Of a DNA stretch of 64,000 nucleotides, positions 1-8,539 are shown piece by piece. How positions within the stretch are numbered: position 1 is the first letter of the stretch; each line of letters starts with the position of its first letter. The position numbers and the translations under genes are program-made. Source of the stretch: Verrucomicrobiota bacterium (GTDB taxonomy: Bacteria; Verrucomicrobiota; Verrucomicrobiia; Opitutales; Opitutaceae); the NCBI GenBank assembly GCA_023399155.1, contig JAEWQP010000002.1:124001-188000 (forward strand), in the 5' to 3' direction. The notes under the pieces were generated by a model. It saw only the letters and a list, made by a program, of their open reading frames with translations. It did not search any database and was not told the DNA's origin.

Positions 1-389
1 GGGCAGTAGTTTTTCCCGAGGCGTCCGGCGATGGTGTTGAAATACTGCTCGGCGACCTGACGCCGCCGGTTGAGGACGAGTTCCAGTGCCGTCCGGTCGG
101 CCGCCGCCTCGGGTGATGCCGCCGCGGCGCTGCGGGCGGCGTCGAGCAGGGACCGCGTCGCCGCGTCCAGGTGTTCGGCCAGCGAGTAGAAGGCGCGCTT
201 GCCCTCCCGACGGTCGGTCACGAGCCCGGCCTGGCGCAGGAGCGCGAGTTGGGAGGAGATCCGGCTCTGGCCCATCCCGAGAATCTCCTGCAGCTCCGTG
301 ACGGCCAGTTCCTCACCGGCGAGGAGATTGACGATGCGCAGGCGCGTCGCGTCAGCGAGGATCTTGAGCGTTTCCCAAGGGGCGTTCAT
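1..389 (-). CDS. ArsR-family HTH regulator, probably N-terminal part of an ArsR-methyltransferase fusion (partial)
   Basis: The gene runs off the left edge; about 129 N-terminal residues are present. It opens MNAPWETLKILADATRLRI and continues with a winged helix-turn-helix of ArsR/SmtB type, recognition part MGQSRISSQLALLRQAGLV. After this the chain reads LNRRRQVAEQYFNTIAGRLG, which resembles the linker of ArsR proteins fused to a C-terminal SAM-dependent methyltransferase; that domain would lie outside the window. No cysteine metal site is visible in the HTH, so metal sensing is not supported. The ATG at 389 is the natural start. The upstream DNA holds a tandem repeat rather than a neighbouring gene on the same strand. 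ArsR family is secure; the fusion is inferred. Confidence 0.85.
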   Translation of the reverse strand, partial: MNAPWETLKILADATRLRIVNLLAGEELAVTELQEILGMGQSRISSQLALLRQAGLVTDRREGKRAFYSLAEHLDAATRSLLDAARSAAAASPEAAADRTALELVLNRRRQVAEQYFNTIAGRLGKNYC

Positions 390-480
390 AGGCGAGAACG
401 GAGGGTCGGACGGAAGTCGAAGTCGGCGGGAGGCGTCGCTAATCGGTGGTCCCTTGTCGATAATCAGTTGTCCCTAATCG

Positions 481-559
481 GTGGTCCGTGGTCCGTAGTC
501 CTGTAGTCCGTAGTCCTGTAGTCCGTAGTCCGTGGTCCGTGGTCCGTGGTCCGTAGTCC
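481..559. repeat. Degenerate tandem heptamer array (GTCCGTG/GTCCGTA)
   Basis: About eleven units of 7-8 bases alternate between GGTCCGT, AGTCCGT and AGTCCTGT. Just before it, TAATCGGTGGTCC occurs twice (about 439-452 and 474-487). The array lies between the 5' end of the ArsR gene and the greA terminator. No gene is visible at 390-600. Confidence 0.85.
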
Positions 560-605
560 GCCAGAGGACAGGCAGAATGATCTGGAAGCATGACAGGTTC
601 TAGCG

Positions 606-641
606 AAAAGAAAAAGGACGGGCCGTGGCGGGCCCGTCCTT
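606..641 (-). terminator. Rho-independent terminator of greA
   Basis: Read on the minus strand, AAGGACGGGCC and GGCCCGTCCTT pair over 11 bp around a 6-nt loop and are followed by a T-rich tail (TTTTTCTTTT). It lies just downstream of the greA stop codon. The same stem sequence, AAGGACGG, is used by the terminator after rplT. Confidence 0.9.
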
Positions 642-669
642 CGGAAGGGGAGGAAGCCTCGCGCCTGGA

Positions 670-2514
670 TTATTCGCTGGCGCGGCGGATCGCCTTCACC
701 GTCACGGCGGTGTCGTGGTCGATGAGGCGAACGTTGAGCTGATCGCCGACCTTCTTGGTCAGCAGGGCACCACCAAGCGGCGTCTTGTAGGAGATGATGT
801 GCCTCTCGGGATCGCCGTCCCAGGCTCCGAGGATGGTGAAGTCCACGTCCTGGCCGGTCTTGGTGTCAGTCAACGTCACCCTCGTGCCGACGCCCACCTG
901 GTCGGTCGTGGCGTTGGCGAAATCGGTGACGTGTGCGCGGGCCAGGTCCTTCTCGAGCTGGGCGCGCTGGGCGAAGAGGACGGACTGGTCCTGCTTGGCC
1001 ATCTTGTATTCGGAATTTTCACGCAGGTCGCCGTGCTCACGGGCGGCGGCGATGGCGCGGGAGTTTTCCGGGATCTTGCGCGTGACGATCTCCTGCAACT
1101 CGTTCTTCTTGCGATCGAGGCTTTCGCGGGAGACGAGCAGTCGTTCCTCGCGCTCGCTCGCCTCGCCGGCGACGAGGGCCTGGATGGACGGGAACTGCTT
1201 GATGAACCGGGCGAGCAGCGACTTTTTGGTCAGCTCCTCAAAACCCTGGTTGAGCAGAAGCGTGTTCGCGAGGTCGCGCGCGGTCTCGGCGTCGGCATTC
1301 GCGAGGAGGTCGGGGATCAATTCAGCGTCGTCGCTGAGTTCCTCGGCCAGCGGGATGCGGCGGCTTCCGGCGGTCTGCAGCGCCTCGTAGTCGATGGCGA
1401 AGAAGATCGAGGAGAGCAGGCGCGGCGCGATCAGGTCGGCCACGATCTTGCGGAACCGCTTCGAGTGGCGGTTCTTCACGATCCACAGGAGCACGGGTGC
1501 GCGGAGATTCTGCTCGGTCTGCCACCGGCTGATCGTGGCCGCGAGTTCCTCGGTGTGGCCGCGGTCGACGAGGAAGCTGATGCAGTCGGTCGTGAACTTG
1601 CCCTTGCTCGTCTTGAGCAGGTTGAAAACGATGTCCTTCCAATCCGCGGGGTGGGCCTGCTCGACCAGTTCGAGGAGGCGCGCCTGAAGGTGTGCGGAGA
1701 GCTGCTCGGAGATGTCAGGCAGGTCGCGCGGGTCGGCCACGAGCGATTCGATCGCGGGCTCGAGCGTGGCGGGATCCTTCTCGACGAGCTTGGCGAGGTC
1801 ATCACGCACCCAGGCACCATGAAGGCGCTCGGCCGGCGTGATCTGCTTTGAGTCCCGCACGGCGTCGCAGAGCGCCTGGAGCACGGCGTTGAGCGAGTTG
1901 CGGATCGCCTCGTTTTCCTTGGCTGCAGCCAGGAGTTTTTCGCCCAGCAGAATGCGGCGGCGCGCGGAGCGGGTGTTGTTGAACTCCTCGAGGATCTCGT
2001 CCTCGACGCTGACCGGCTCGGCGCGGACCACGTAACATTCGGTCTTCTTGACCGGCACGGAGACGCGCGGATCGCGCGCGAGTTCGCGCTTGGCCTTGGA
2101 CCACCATTTCTTGAAGGCCGGCTCACCGAGCAGGCGGACGAGCACCGACTCCACCTCGACGGCGGTGGCCGCGCTGTTGGGGTACTGCTTGAGCAGTTCC
2201 ACCACGAGATCGGCCGGCCGCTCCTCAATCATCGTCGCGATGACCTCGGGCTCGGTCTGCTGACGCACAAGGATGTGATCCGGGGCGAGCACCTCCATCG
2301 TGCCGACGCAGAATGCCGGGTCCATGCGGTGGCTGTCCTTGCCGGCGAAATCGATGACGAGCTTCCCCTCAGCGGCGTCAAAGGCGCGGATCTGGCCAAA
2401 GCCCCAGCTGCGATGAATGCAGTAGGAGCCTGGCGTCATGGCCTCGAGTTTCGCGCGAGCGGCTTTCAACTCGGGTTTTCTTTTGATGAGCTCCTGTACT
2501 GCGTCCTCGTTCAT
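670..2514 (-). CDS. greA: Transcription elongation factor GreA with long N-terminal extension
   Basis: The last ~160 of 614 residues form a complete GreA: a coiled coil whose tip carries GDLRENSEYK (residues 495-504), with the acidic residues that position Mg2+ in the RNA polymerase secondary channel, then the FKBP-like C-terminal domain. GreA stimulates transcript cleavage by backtracked polymerase. The first ~450 residues are absent from the usual ~158-residue GreA. They begin with a small beta-rich segment (SYCIHRSWGFGQIRAFD) and are otherwise helical and unassigned. Long GreA proteins are known in Chlamydiae and relatives. The gene is divergent from rsmB with only about 40 bp between them and ends at a strong terminator. 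The GreA identity is secure; the role of the extension is unknown. Confidence 0.9.
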   Translation of the reverse strand: MNEDAVQELIKRKPELKAARAKLEAMTPGSYCIHRSWGFGQIRAFDAAEGKLVIDFAGKDSHRMDPAFCVGTMEVLAPDHILVRQQTEPEVIATMIEERPADLVVELLKQYPNSAATAVEVESVLVRLLGEPAFKKWWSKAKRELARDPRVSVPVKKTECYVVRAEPVSVEDEILEEFNNTRSARRRILLGEKLLAAAKENEAIRNSLNAVLQALCDAVRDSKQITPAERLHGAWVRDDLAKLVEKDPATLEPAIESLVADPRDLPDISEQLSAHLQARLLELVEQAHPADWKDIVFNLLKTSKGKFTTDCISFLVDRGHTEELAATISRWQTEQNLRAPVLLWIVKNRHSKRFRKIVADLIAPRLLSSIFFAIDYEALQTAGSRRIPLAEELSDDAELIPDLLANADAETARDLANTLLLNQGFEELTKKSLLARFIKQFPSIQALVAGEASEREERLLVSRESLDRKKNELQEIVTRKIPENSRAIAAAREHGDLRENSEYKMAKQDQSVLFAQRAQLEKDLARAHVTDFANATTDQVGVGTRVTLTDTKTGQDVDFTILGAWDGDPERHIISYKTPLGGALLTKKVGDQLNVRLIDHDTAVTVKAIRRASE

Positions 2515-2554
2515 GGTCGCTTTGAAAAGTGAAAGGGCTCAGTAGAGGGCCGAA

Positions 2555-3871
2555 GTGTCGGCAATGTCAATGAGTGTCTGGAACACCGCCTGCCACGTGC
2601 TCGCGCGCCATCTGGGTGATGGCACGCGGCTTGATCACGCCTTGGAAGACGTTCCGGGCCAGATGTCTCCGGTGGTTCGGCGACGTTGCCGGCATCTCGT
2701 CTATGGGGTGGTGCGCCATCTCGGACTGCTCGATGCGTGCAGCGCCATCCATCTGCGCCATCCCCCGCGTCCCCTGCTGCGCGCCGCTCTGCTGCTCGGT
2801 GCCTTCGAGATCCTGGAAAACCCCGAGCAAGCGCCCGCGATCATTCACCACGCCGTGGATCGCACGCGCGAGGGCGTCAGCGCATCTGAGGCCCGGGTGG
2901 CCAATGCCGTGTTGCGCAAAGTCATCGGGTCGCTCGCCGCTGCGACCGCGACGGAGCCCGGCTCCGGCGACGCCGCCGGCCTGGCGCGGCGTTTCAGCCA
3001 CCCTCAGTGGCTGGTCGAACGCTGGATCACCGCCTTTGGCGAGCCCGCGACCCGCGAGCTGCTCGCCTGGGACCAGCGACCTGCTCCCGTGCACGCACGA
3101 GTCCTGGCGGAGGCCGGCGGCCTGTCACAGGATCCGACGCGGGCAGCGACGCTTCCCTCTTTCTTCCGCCCGACGCCTTGGCCGCACTTCTTCGAACTGG
3201 AGAAACCCGACTGGGCCGAGGTGGAGCATCTGTTGAGCGCCGGTCGCATCTACCTGCAGGATCCTGCGACGGCCGTCGCCCCGGACCTGCTCGCCCTCCG
3301 ACCCGGCGAGTCCGTGCTCGATGTCTGCGCGGCCCCCGGAGGAAAGACTCTTCAACTCGCGGAGGCGGTCGGTGCCGCCGGTCGGGTTGTCGCGGTGGAC
3401 CTGCCCGGTCCGCGCATGCAACGCCTGCGGGACAACCTGCACCGCTACCGCACCGTGCGCGGACGCATCGGCGTCGTCGCGGGCGACGGGCGCCACGTGT
3501 CCTCCCGCATCCTGTCCATGGAAAAGCAACCGGCGGCCTACGACGCGGTCCTGCTCGATGCGCCCTGCTCGAACACCGGCGTGCTGCGTCACCGGGTGGA
3601 CGCAAAATGGCGCTTGGCGCCTTCCGACTTGGTCGCGCTCCCGGAACTTCAGCTCGATCTGCTGCGGCCCGCCTCGACTTTGGTCAGGCCCGGGGGCCGC
3701 CTCGTCTACAGCACCTGCTCGCTTGAGGCGGAGGAGAACACCGGTGTGGTGTCCGCGTTCCTCGCCACGCGTGAGGGCGCGACGTTCGTCCTGGAATCGT
3801 CGCGCCAGAGCCTGCCATGGGTCGACGGGCGCGACGGGGCGGGTGCGTACCTCCTGCGTCGGGCGGGATGA
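2555..3871 (+). CDS. rsmB: 16S rRNA (cytosine-967-C5)-methyltransferase RsmB
   Basis: The ~438-residue protein has an N-terminal NusB-like helical RNA-binding domain (about residues 10-150) and a C-terminal Rossmann methyltransferase. The SAM-binding loop reads DVCAAPGGKTLQLAEA. Both cysteines of the RNA m5C methyltransferase family are present, in LLDAPCSNTGVLR and VYSTCSLEAEENT, the latter being the catalytic nucleophile motif. The enzyme methylates C967 of 16S rRNA. The start is uncertain: GTG at 2555, or ATG at 2564 or 2570. It is divergent from greA across a very short intergenic region, so the two promoters must overlap. Confidence 0.93.
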   Translation: MSAMSMSVWNTACHVLARHLGDGTRLDHALEDVPGQMSPVVRRRCRHLVYGVVRHLGLLDACSAIHLRHPPRPLLRAALLLGAFEILENPEQAPAIIHHAVDRTREGVSASEARVANAVLRKVIGSLAAATATEPGSGDAAGLARRFSHPQWLVERWITAFGEPATRELLAWDQRPAPVHARVLAEAGGLSQDPTRAATLPSFFRPTPWPHFFELEKPDWAEVEHLLSAGRIYLQDPATAVAPDLLALRPGESVLDVCAAPGGKTLQLAEAVGAAGRVVAVDLPGPRMQRLRDNLHRYRTVRGRIGVVAGDGRHVSSRILSMEKQPAAYDAVLLDAPCSNTGVLRHRVDAKWRLAPSDLVALPELQLDLLRPASTLVRPGGRLVYSTCSLEAEENTGVVSAFLATREGATFVLESSRQSLPWVDGRDGAGAYLLRRAG

Positions 3872-4099
3872 TCGGTTGAGCGGCCTGCGAAGGCAAGACC
3901 CGCATGACGCTCGGGCGCGGCCAGGACGTCGCCGCGCGAAGCTGCATGCCCGCCCTCACGGGCGCTGGAGGCCTCGACGGATTCGGCACCGGAGTTCCAG
4001 GAGGGCAGGCTTGGAGGCTGGCTCGTGGGCCGCGGCTGCGCCTTCCGCGCCGGTCTGCGCGGCCCGCCCGCTTTCGGCTCGCCTCGGCGGCCGGGTCGC

Positions 4100-4948
4100 A
4101 TGGTTTCGTCGCGAGGCCCTGTGAATTTGCTCTCCTCATCGTACGCTCAGGATTACCGCTCGCCTGCCGGCAACCCGCCCGGCTGGTTTCGCCGGACATT
4201 CCCAGGCGTCGTGTTCTATCCGCGCCTGTTCGGCATCGTGCGGCGCGCGTCTCGGTTGGCCAGGCGCGGGCTCTATGACGATGCCGCATGGGTCGGGAGC
4301 AGCGCCGAAAGCATCCGTCTGCTGGAACGGATCGGGGCCCGCGTCACGATTGAGAATATCGCCGCCTTTCGCGATCTGCCCGGGCCCGCGGTGGTCCTGG
4401 GCAACCACATGAGCACGCTCGAAACCTTCGTGCTCCCCGCCATCCTCCAGCCGATCCGGCCCGTGACCTACGTCGTCAAGCGTCAGCTGGTGGAGATGCC
4501 CGTATTCAAGCATGTGATCCTCGCACGGAAACCGATCGTGGTCGGGCGCGCGCATCCGCGGGAGGACCTGAAGATCATGCTCGAGGAGGGCGAGGCGCGC
4601 TTGCGCGCCGGCATATCCGTCATCGTCTTTCCGCAAAAGTCCCGTGCCGCGACTTTCACACCCGCGGAGTTCAATTCGATCGGCGTGAAACTCGCGCGGC
4701 GCGCCGGGGTGCCCGTTGTGCCGCTGGCCCTGCGCACCGACGCGTGGGGCCTGGGCCGCGTCGTCAAGGACATGGGGCCGATACGGCCGGAGAAACCGGT
4801 GCGGATCGCGTTCGGTCAGCCGCTTGCCGTCACGGGCAATGGTCGCGACGCGCAGGAGGCCACGGTGAGCTTCATCGTCGGCAAGCTCCGCGGCTGGGGC
4901 GTACCGATCCTCGAGAGCAACGACGACACGGCGGTCACGACCGGTTAG
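4100..4948 (+). CDS. PlsC-like 1-acylglycerol-3-phosphate acyltransferase family protein
   Basis: The 282-residue protein carries the acyltransferase fold of the PlsC/LPLAT family. The catalytic block I reads NHMSTLE, where the usual NHxSxxD has Glu in place of Asp. The substrate-binding block usually written FPEGTRS appears as FPQKSRA, so this is a divergent member whose acyl acceptor cannot be named. It would act at the inner membrane face in glycerophospholipid or ornithine-lipid type acylation. ATG 4100 is chosen because residues encoded upstream are Arg/Gly-rich and look non-coding; GTG 4121 is possible. The 228 bp before it (3872-4099) hold no recognisable feature. The next gene is convergent. 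Confidence 0.8.
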   Translation: MVSSRGPVNLLSSSYAQDYRSPAGNPPGWFRRTFPGVVFYPRLFGIVRRASRLARRGLYDDAAWVGSSAESIRLLERIGARVTIENIAAFRDLPGPAVVLGNHMSTLETFVLPAILQPIRPVTYVVKRQLVEMPVFKHVILARKPIVVGRAHPREDLKIMLEEGEARLRAGISVIVFPQKSRAATFTPAEFNSIGVKLARRAGVPVVPLALRTDAWGLGRVVKDMGPIRPEKPVRIAFGQPLAVTGNGRDAQEATVSFIVGKLRGWGVPILESNDDTAVTTG

Positions 4949-5101
4949 AGGCCGTCCGAAGAGCCGTCTCGGTTAGGGCGAGTCGCCAAGGCATGGGCGG
5001 GCAGGCTGGCCAGGCCGCGGGTCGACACTCGTATGTGGGACTCCGGTACACCCTTGCGCCGGCCGCGCAGCGGCCGCCGCTCACGGCCGCAGGGTTTTGG
5101 G

Positions 5102-6457
5102 TCACGAGTGGCGTCCGGGCTTGGGCAGGCGCCAGCCCGCAATCAACGGCAGGATGAGGAGGAGTCCGCCCAGCATGTAGCAGGCGCGGGAACCGTAGAT
5201 CCAGTAACAGAGCGCAGCCGAGATCGGGCCGAGCGCGCGGCCCAGCGAACCGAACGCGCGGAACACGCCGAGCGCCTGGCCCTGTTGCTCCGACGAGGTG
5301 AAGAGCGAGACCATCGCCGTGAGGGCGGGCGTGGCGCATCCGGAGCCCAGCGCCATCAAGCCGAGGCCGAAGTAGAGCCAGACCACCGTGTTGGCGTAGG
5401 CGAGGATCAGGAAACCGGCCATCACCAGCATGAGTCCGCCGAGCGCCACGGGCCGCTCACCAAATCGCGGGACCACGCGCCGCACGATCCCGCCCTGTGT
5501 GAGGATGAGCACCACGCCCACGTAGACCATCAGCACAGTGATCTGGCGTGTGCCGAACTCGAAGCGATCCGCGGCCAGGAAGGCCAGGGAGAACTCCATG
5601 CCGCTGAACGCGAAGATGTAGACGAAATGCACGAAGATCGTCCGGTTGACCGCGGTGTTGATGCGCGTGTGCAGCGTGCGCCAGGGCGAACGCTCGCGCA
5701 GCGGCGGCGCCTTGGCCCGCGCGGAGGCGGGGAGCGTCTCGCGGAAGCGCGCGGCAATCCACGCGACATTGAGGAGCGAGAGCCCGAAGGCGAACAGGGC
5801 GGGCACCGAGAACGGATTAATGCCGAAGGCGGCCCAGCCCGGGTGCGTATCCAGAAGATTGACATGCGCGAAGATCCCGCCGATCGCGGGCCCGGTGACG
5901 AAGCCGAGCCCGAACGCGGCGCCCACCATCCCCATGCCCCGGGCGCGCGTCTCGCGCGTCGTGACATCCGCGACCGCGGCCGTCGCGACCGAAAGGTTGC
6001 CGCTCATGGCGCCGCCGAACAAGCGCGCGAGCACAAGCACCAGGAAATTCCCGCTGAATATCCAGAGCAGGTAGCCCAGGACGGTCCCGGAGCACGTCAG
6101 GAGCAGGATCGGGCGCCGGCCGATGCGATCGGAAAGCCCGCCCCAGAGCGGCGCGCAGAGAAACTGCAGGAGTGAATAGAGCGAGCCGAGGAAACCACCA
6201 AAGAGCACCGCCGTGTAGCGATCACCGCCGCCGATCCATCGCGAGAGCTGGTCGATTCCGGCCATCACCGCGCCGAGCAGGCCGGTCTGGCCCTCGCGCC
6301 CGAGGTAGTGCTCGAGCATGGACGGGAAGAGCGGGAAGATGATCGAGAAGCCGACGAGATCGATGTAGAGCGTGAGGAAGATCACGCCGAGCGAGACCGG
6401 CCGCTTCGCCGCCGCGAGGTCTGGGGGGACGTTTTTCAAGGCGGGCGGAACTAGCAC
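5102..6457 (-). CDS. Major facilitator superfamily transporter, TetA-like
   Basis: About 450 residues with twelve predicted membrane spans. The first span reads LGVIFLTLYIDLVGFSIIFP and is followed by a loop-2 signature in GGLSDRIGRRPILLL (GxLaDrxGrkp), typical of drug:H+ antiporters of the TetA/DHA1 group. A second half-signature follows residue 200. The substrate is unknown; an efflux role is inferred from family only. It starts just downstream of thpR on the same strand. Start choice is uncertain: GTG 6511 (longest), GTG 6457 (used here) or TTG 6439; the Arg-rich residues before 6457 look unlike a transporter N-terminus. The convergent gap 4949-5101 holds only a GC-rich palindrome. Confidence 0.83.
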   Translation of the reverse strand: MLVPPALKNVPPDLAAAKRPVSLGVIFLTLYIDLVGFSIIFPLFPSMLEHYLGREGQTGLLGAVMAGIDQLSRWIGGGDRYTAVLFGGFLGSLYSLLQFLCAPLWGGLSDRIGRRPILLLTCSGTVLGYLLWIFSGNFLVLVLARLFGGAMSGNLSVATAAVADVTTRETRARGMGMVGAAFGLGFVTGPAIGGIFAHVNLLDTHPGWAAFGINPFSVPALFAFGLSLLNVAWIAARFRETLPASARAKAPPLRERSPWRTLHTRINTAVNRTIFVHFVYIFAFSGMEFSLAFLAADRFEFGTRQITVLMVYVGVVLILTQGGIVRRVVPRFGERPVALGGLMLVMAGFLILAYANTVVWLYFGLGLMALGSGCATPALTAMVSLFTSSEQQGQALGVFRAFGSLGRALGPISAALCYWIYGSRACYMLGGLLLILPLIAGWRLPKPGRHS

Positions 6458-6522
6458 GCGCCGCGCGCGAGCGCCAAGGCAAAGATGGACACGCCGGGAG
6501 CGGATGGCCACCCGACGGCAGT

Positions 6523-7098
6523 TCAGCGTGTCGCCAGGGGGACGCGCAGCAGCGCCGTGTGGGTCGCTCCGCCGAGCGCCAGCGTGCTCTGGTAGAGCGT
6601 GAAGGCCTCGACGCGAAAGGGCGGCGCCTCGAACTCGCGGTGCTTCTTCAGAAAGCTCGCGACCGTCGCCGCGCTGGCCCTGTCGCTGCAGCGGCCCAGC
6701 GTGAAGTGCGGGTGGAAGGTGCGGACGTCGAGCTCCGTCAACCCCGCGCCCAGCACGGCGTCATCGACGCGCTGTCGCAACTGGTGGAGTCGCGGATGGC
6801 CATCGCCCACGCCGGCCCAGATCACCCGCGGCGGGCGCGCTGGGGGAAAGATGCCCACCCCGGCCACGGGAAGGATGAAGGGCTCCACCGTGACTCGTGC
6901 GAGCGCAGCAGCGATCGCGTCGAGCCGGGCAATTTCCACGTCTCCCAGGAATCGCAGGGTGAGGTGAAACTGGTGGGCCGGGGTCCAGGTGACCCCTCGG
7001 AGGCGTTCCGGCAGCGCCTCGAGTACCTCGCGAACCGCGGAGGGTGCGTCCACCGCGACGAAGAGCCGCAGCGTGGAGGTGTCGTTATCCGGGGACAT
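6523..7098 (-). CDS. thpR: RNA 2',3'-cyclic phosphodiesterase (LigT/2H family)
   Basis: This 191-residue protein opens TLRLFVAVDAPSAVREVLE and carries the two HxTx motifs of the 2H phosphoesterase fold, HLTL near residue 44 and HFTL near residue 125. ThpR opens 2',3'-cyclic phosphates on RNA ends; members also ligate tRNA halves in vitro. ATG 7098 is used because the residues before it are atypical. It is followed 11-65 bp downstream by the MFS gene on the same strand, so the two may share a transcript. It is divergent from the CarH-like regulator. Confidence 0.87.
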   Translation of the reverse strand: MSPDNDTSTLRLFVAVDAPSAVREVLEALPERLRGVTWTPAHQFHLTLRFLGDVEIARLDAIAAALARVTVEPFILPVAGVGIFPPARPPRVIWAGVGDGHPRLHQLRQRVDDAVLGAGLTELDVRTFHPHFTLGRCSDRASAATVASFLKKHREFEAPPFRVEAFTLYQSTLALGGATHTALLRVPLATR

Positions 7099-7222
7099 GT
7101 CTAATTTTTGCGAGCTGAGTTGGTCGGTCGATGCGTGACACAACTTAGCTTAATTAATTGACTTAGCAAGAAACCGGAGTCGCGGCTTGCCAGTGGTTGA
7201 GTTTTTGTCTCACTTTTGCCTC
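7099..7222. promoter_or_regulatory. AT-rich divergent promoter region, thpR / CarH-like gene
   Basis: This 124-bp gap is much richer in A and T than its neighbours (for example TTAGCTTAATTAATTGACTT at 7145-7164). It contains a TTGACT box, and TGTCT occurs on both flanks (7098 and 7207). MerR/CarH-type regulators commonly bind their own promoter, so an autoregulatory operator is plausible. No clear -35/-10 pair with 17-bp spacing was found. Confidence 0.45.
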
Positions 7223-8161
7223 ATGGGTGACGTTCGGTGTTCCATCCAACTCGCGGCGCGCAAGTCCGGCCTCAGCACACATCTCATCCGGATGTGGCAA
7301 AAACGCTACGGCGCAGTGACACCTGAACGCACTGATACGAACCGCCGGCTCTACTCCGACGCGGACATCGAGCGGTTGCGCCTTCTGCGTGGGGCAGTTG
7401 AGGCCGGGCATAGGATTGGAGACGTGGCCCGGCTTTCGGACGAGGATCTGCGCGGGCTGGCTCCCGACGCGACTCCGCCTCTCGTTCCGGCAGAAGCGCC
7501 CCGACCCGCCGGACCGTTTCGCGCCGACGAGGCCATCGGGCAGGGCGTCGCCGCGGCGCTCTCGATGGACGGGGTGCGGTTCCAGCAGGTGCTGGCGCAG
7601 GCTTCGGCCAGTTTCGGCTTTCGGGCTGCCCTGGAGAAGTTCTTTGCGCCGCTGATGCAGCGGATCGGCGAACTCTGGCGTGAGGGAGCACTGACGGCCG
7701 CGCACGAGCATTTCGCCAGCGCGGCGGTGCGGACGTTTCTGCTCAGCAGCCCGCGCACGTTCGCTGGAGGCGGGCAACCGCCGACATTGGTCGTGGTCAC
7801 GCCCGTCGGGCAGCTGCACGAGGTCGGCGCTGTCCTGGCGGCGGCCGCCGCAGGCGACCTTGGGTGGAAGGTCGTTTTTCTGGGCAGCAGTCTTCCGGCC
7901 GCGGAGATCGCGGGTGCGGCTCTCCAGCATCGGGCGCGCGCCGTCGCGCTGAGCATCGTGTATCCGCCGGATGATTCCCAACTCGGGCCCGAACTGCGCC
8001 TGCTTCGCCAAGCCTTGCCGGCGGACGTCAGGATCATCGTCGGTGGGCGGGCCGCCCCGGAGTACGCCGGCGTGCTGGCCGAGGTCGGTGCGGTGCTGGT
8101 GCGCGATCTGCGCGAGTTTGAGTCCGCTCTCGACGACGTGCGCCGCCGGCGAGCGTCCTGA
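7223..8161 (+). CDS. MerR-family regulator with cobalamin-binding domain, CarH/LitR-like photoreceptor candidate
   Basis: Of 312 residues, 5-75 form a MerR-type winged helix (HLIRMWQKRYGAVTP). Residues 105-180 are a four-helix bundle, and 187-305 a Rossmann-like B12-binding domain. Two diagnostic motifs are present: W152-x9-E162-H163, which in Thermus CarH caps the adenosyl group, and QLHEVG (197-202), matching E-x-H-x-x-G with Gln for Glu but keeping the cobalt-ligating His199. CarH proteins repress as adenosylcobalamin-bound tetramers and release DNA when light breaks the Co-C bond. That this one senses light is inference from these residues. ATG 7223 is preferred over TTG 7187 because the MerR fold begins right after it. 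The lipid cluster downstream is the likely target. Confidence 0.88.
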   Translation: MGDVRCSIQLAARKSGLSTHLIRMWQKRYGAVTPERTDTNRRLYSDADIERLRLLRGAVEAGHRIGDVARLSDEDLRGLAPDATPPLVPAEAPRPAGPFRADEAIGQGVAAALSMDGVRFQQVLAQASASFGFRAALEKFFAPLMQRIGELWREGALTAAHEHFASAAVRTFLLSSPRTFAGGGQPPTLVVVTPVGQLHEVGAVLAAAAAGDLGWKVVFLGSSLPAAEIAGAALQHRARAVALSIVYPPDDSQLGPELRLLRQALPADVRIIVGGRAAPEYAGVLAEVGAVLVRDLREFESALDDVRRRRAS

Positions 8162-8173
8162 CGGGTTTCGCGT

Positions 8174-8215
8174 CCCCCGGGCAACTCGGTACTGCCGGGG
8201 GTCGGTCGGCCGACC
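8174..8215 (+). terminator. Hairpins after the CarH-like gene
   Basis: CCCCCGG...CA and TGCCGGGGG (8174-8201) pair across about 10 nt with one bulge. They are followed by a perfect 12-bp palindrome, GGTCGGCCGACC (8204-8215). There is no T run, so termination is only a possibility. Confidence 0.4.
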
Positions 8216-8295
8216 GCTGCCGCCGTGCGTGGTGGCGGGGGATTCAACAACCTGCCCGGCGGGCCCAGTGCGAGGCCCATTTCCTCAAGCGAAAC

Positions 8296-8445
8296 GGGTC
8301 ACGAAGGGCACCAGCCTTCGCCACGGCTTCGACTTGGTGGGCGTAGGACGATCCTGGAGTCCGCAGAGCGGTCGACGCAGGACCGGGATCCGCCTTCACC
8401 GATTCACCCGCGAGGTGATGCGCTGACGCGGGCCGAATCCCCGGC
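8296..8445 (+). repeat. Dispersed 150-bp intergenic repeat, copy A
   Basis: This stretch aligns by eye over its whole 150-bp length to 22375-22524. Shared blocks include GGACGATCCTGGAGT, a GCCA-GGCTTCG hairpin and GAGGTGATG/CAGGCGATG. A third, inverted relative lies at 42165-42314. Confidence 0.8.
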
Positions 8446-8539
8446 TCCATCCTCCGTGACCCCGGTGTCCAACTCCTCGTTTTGGGTCGAACGTGGATGA
8501 GGACGGACGAGCGCTTGTGCTCCGGAGGTTACCGGAGTG

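Noticed and set aside
481..559. CRISPR array
   Set aside because: Units are 7-8 bp with no spacers and no cas genes.
8174..8215. Confident terminator after the CarH-like gene
   Set aside because: Hairpins are present but there is no T run, so it is listed at low confidence only.
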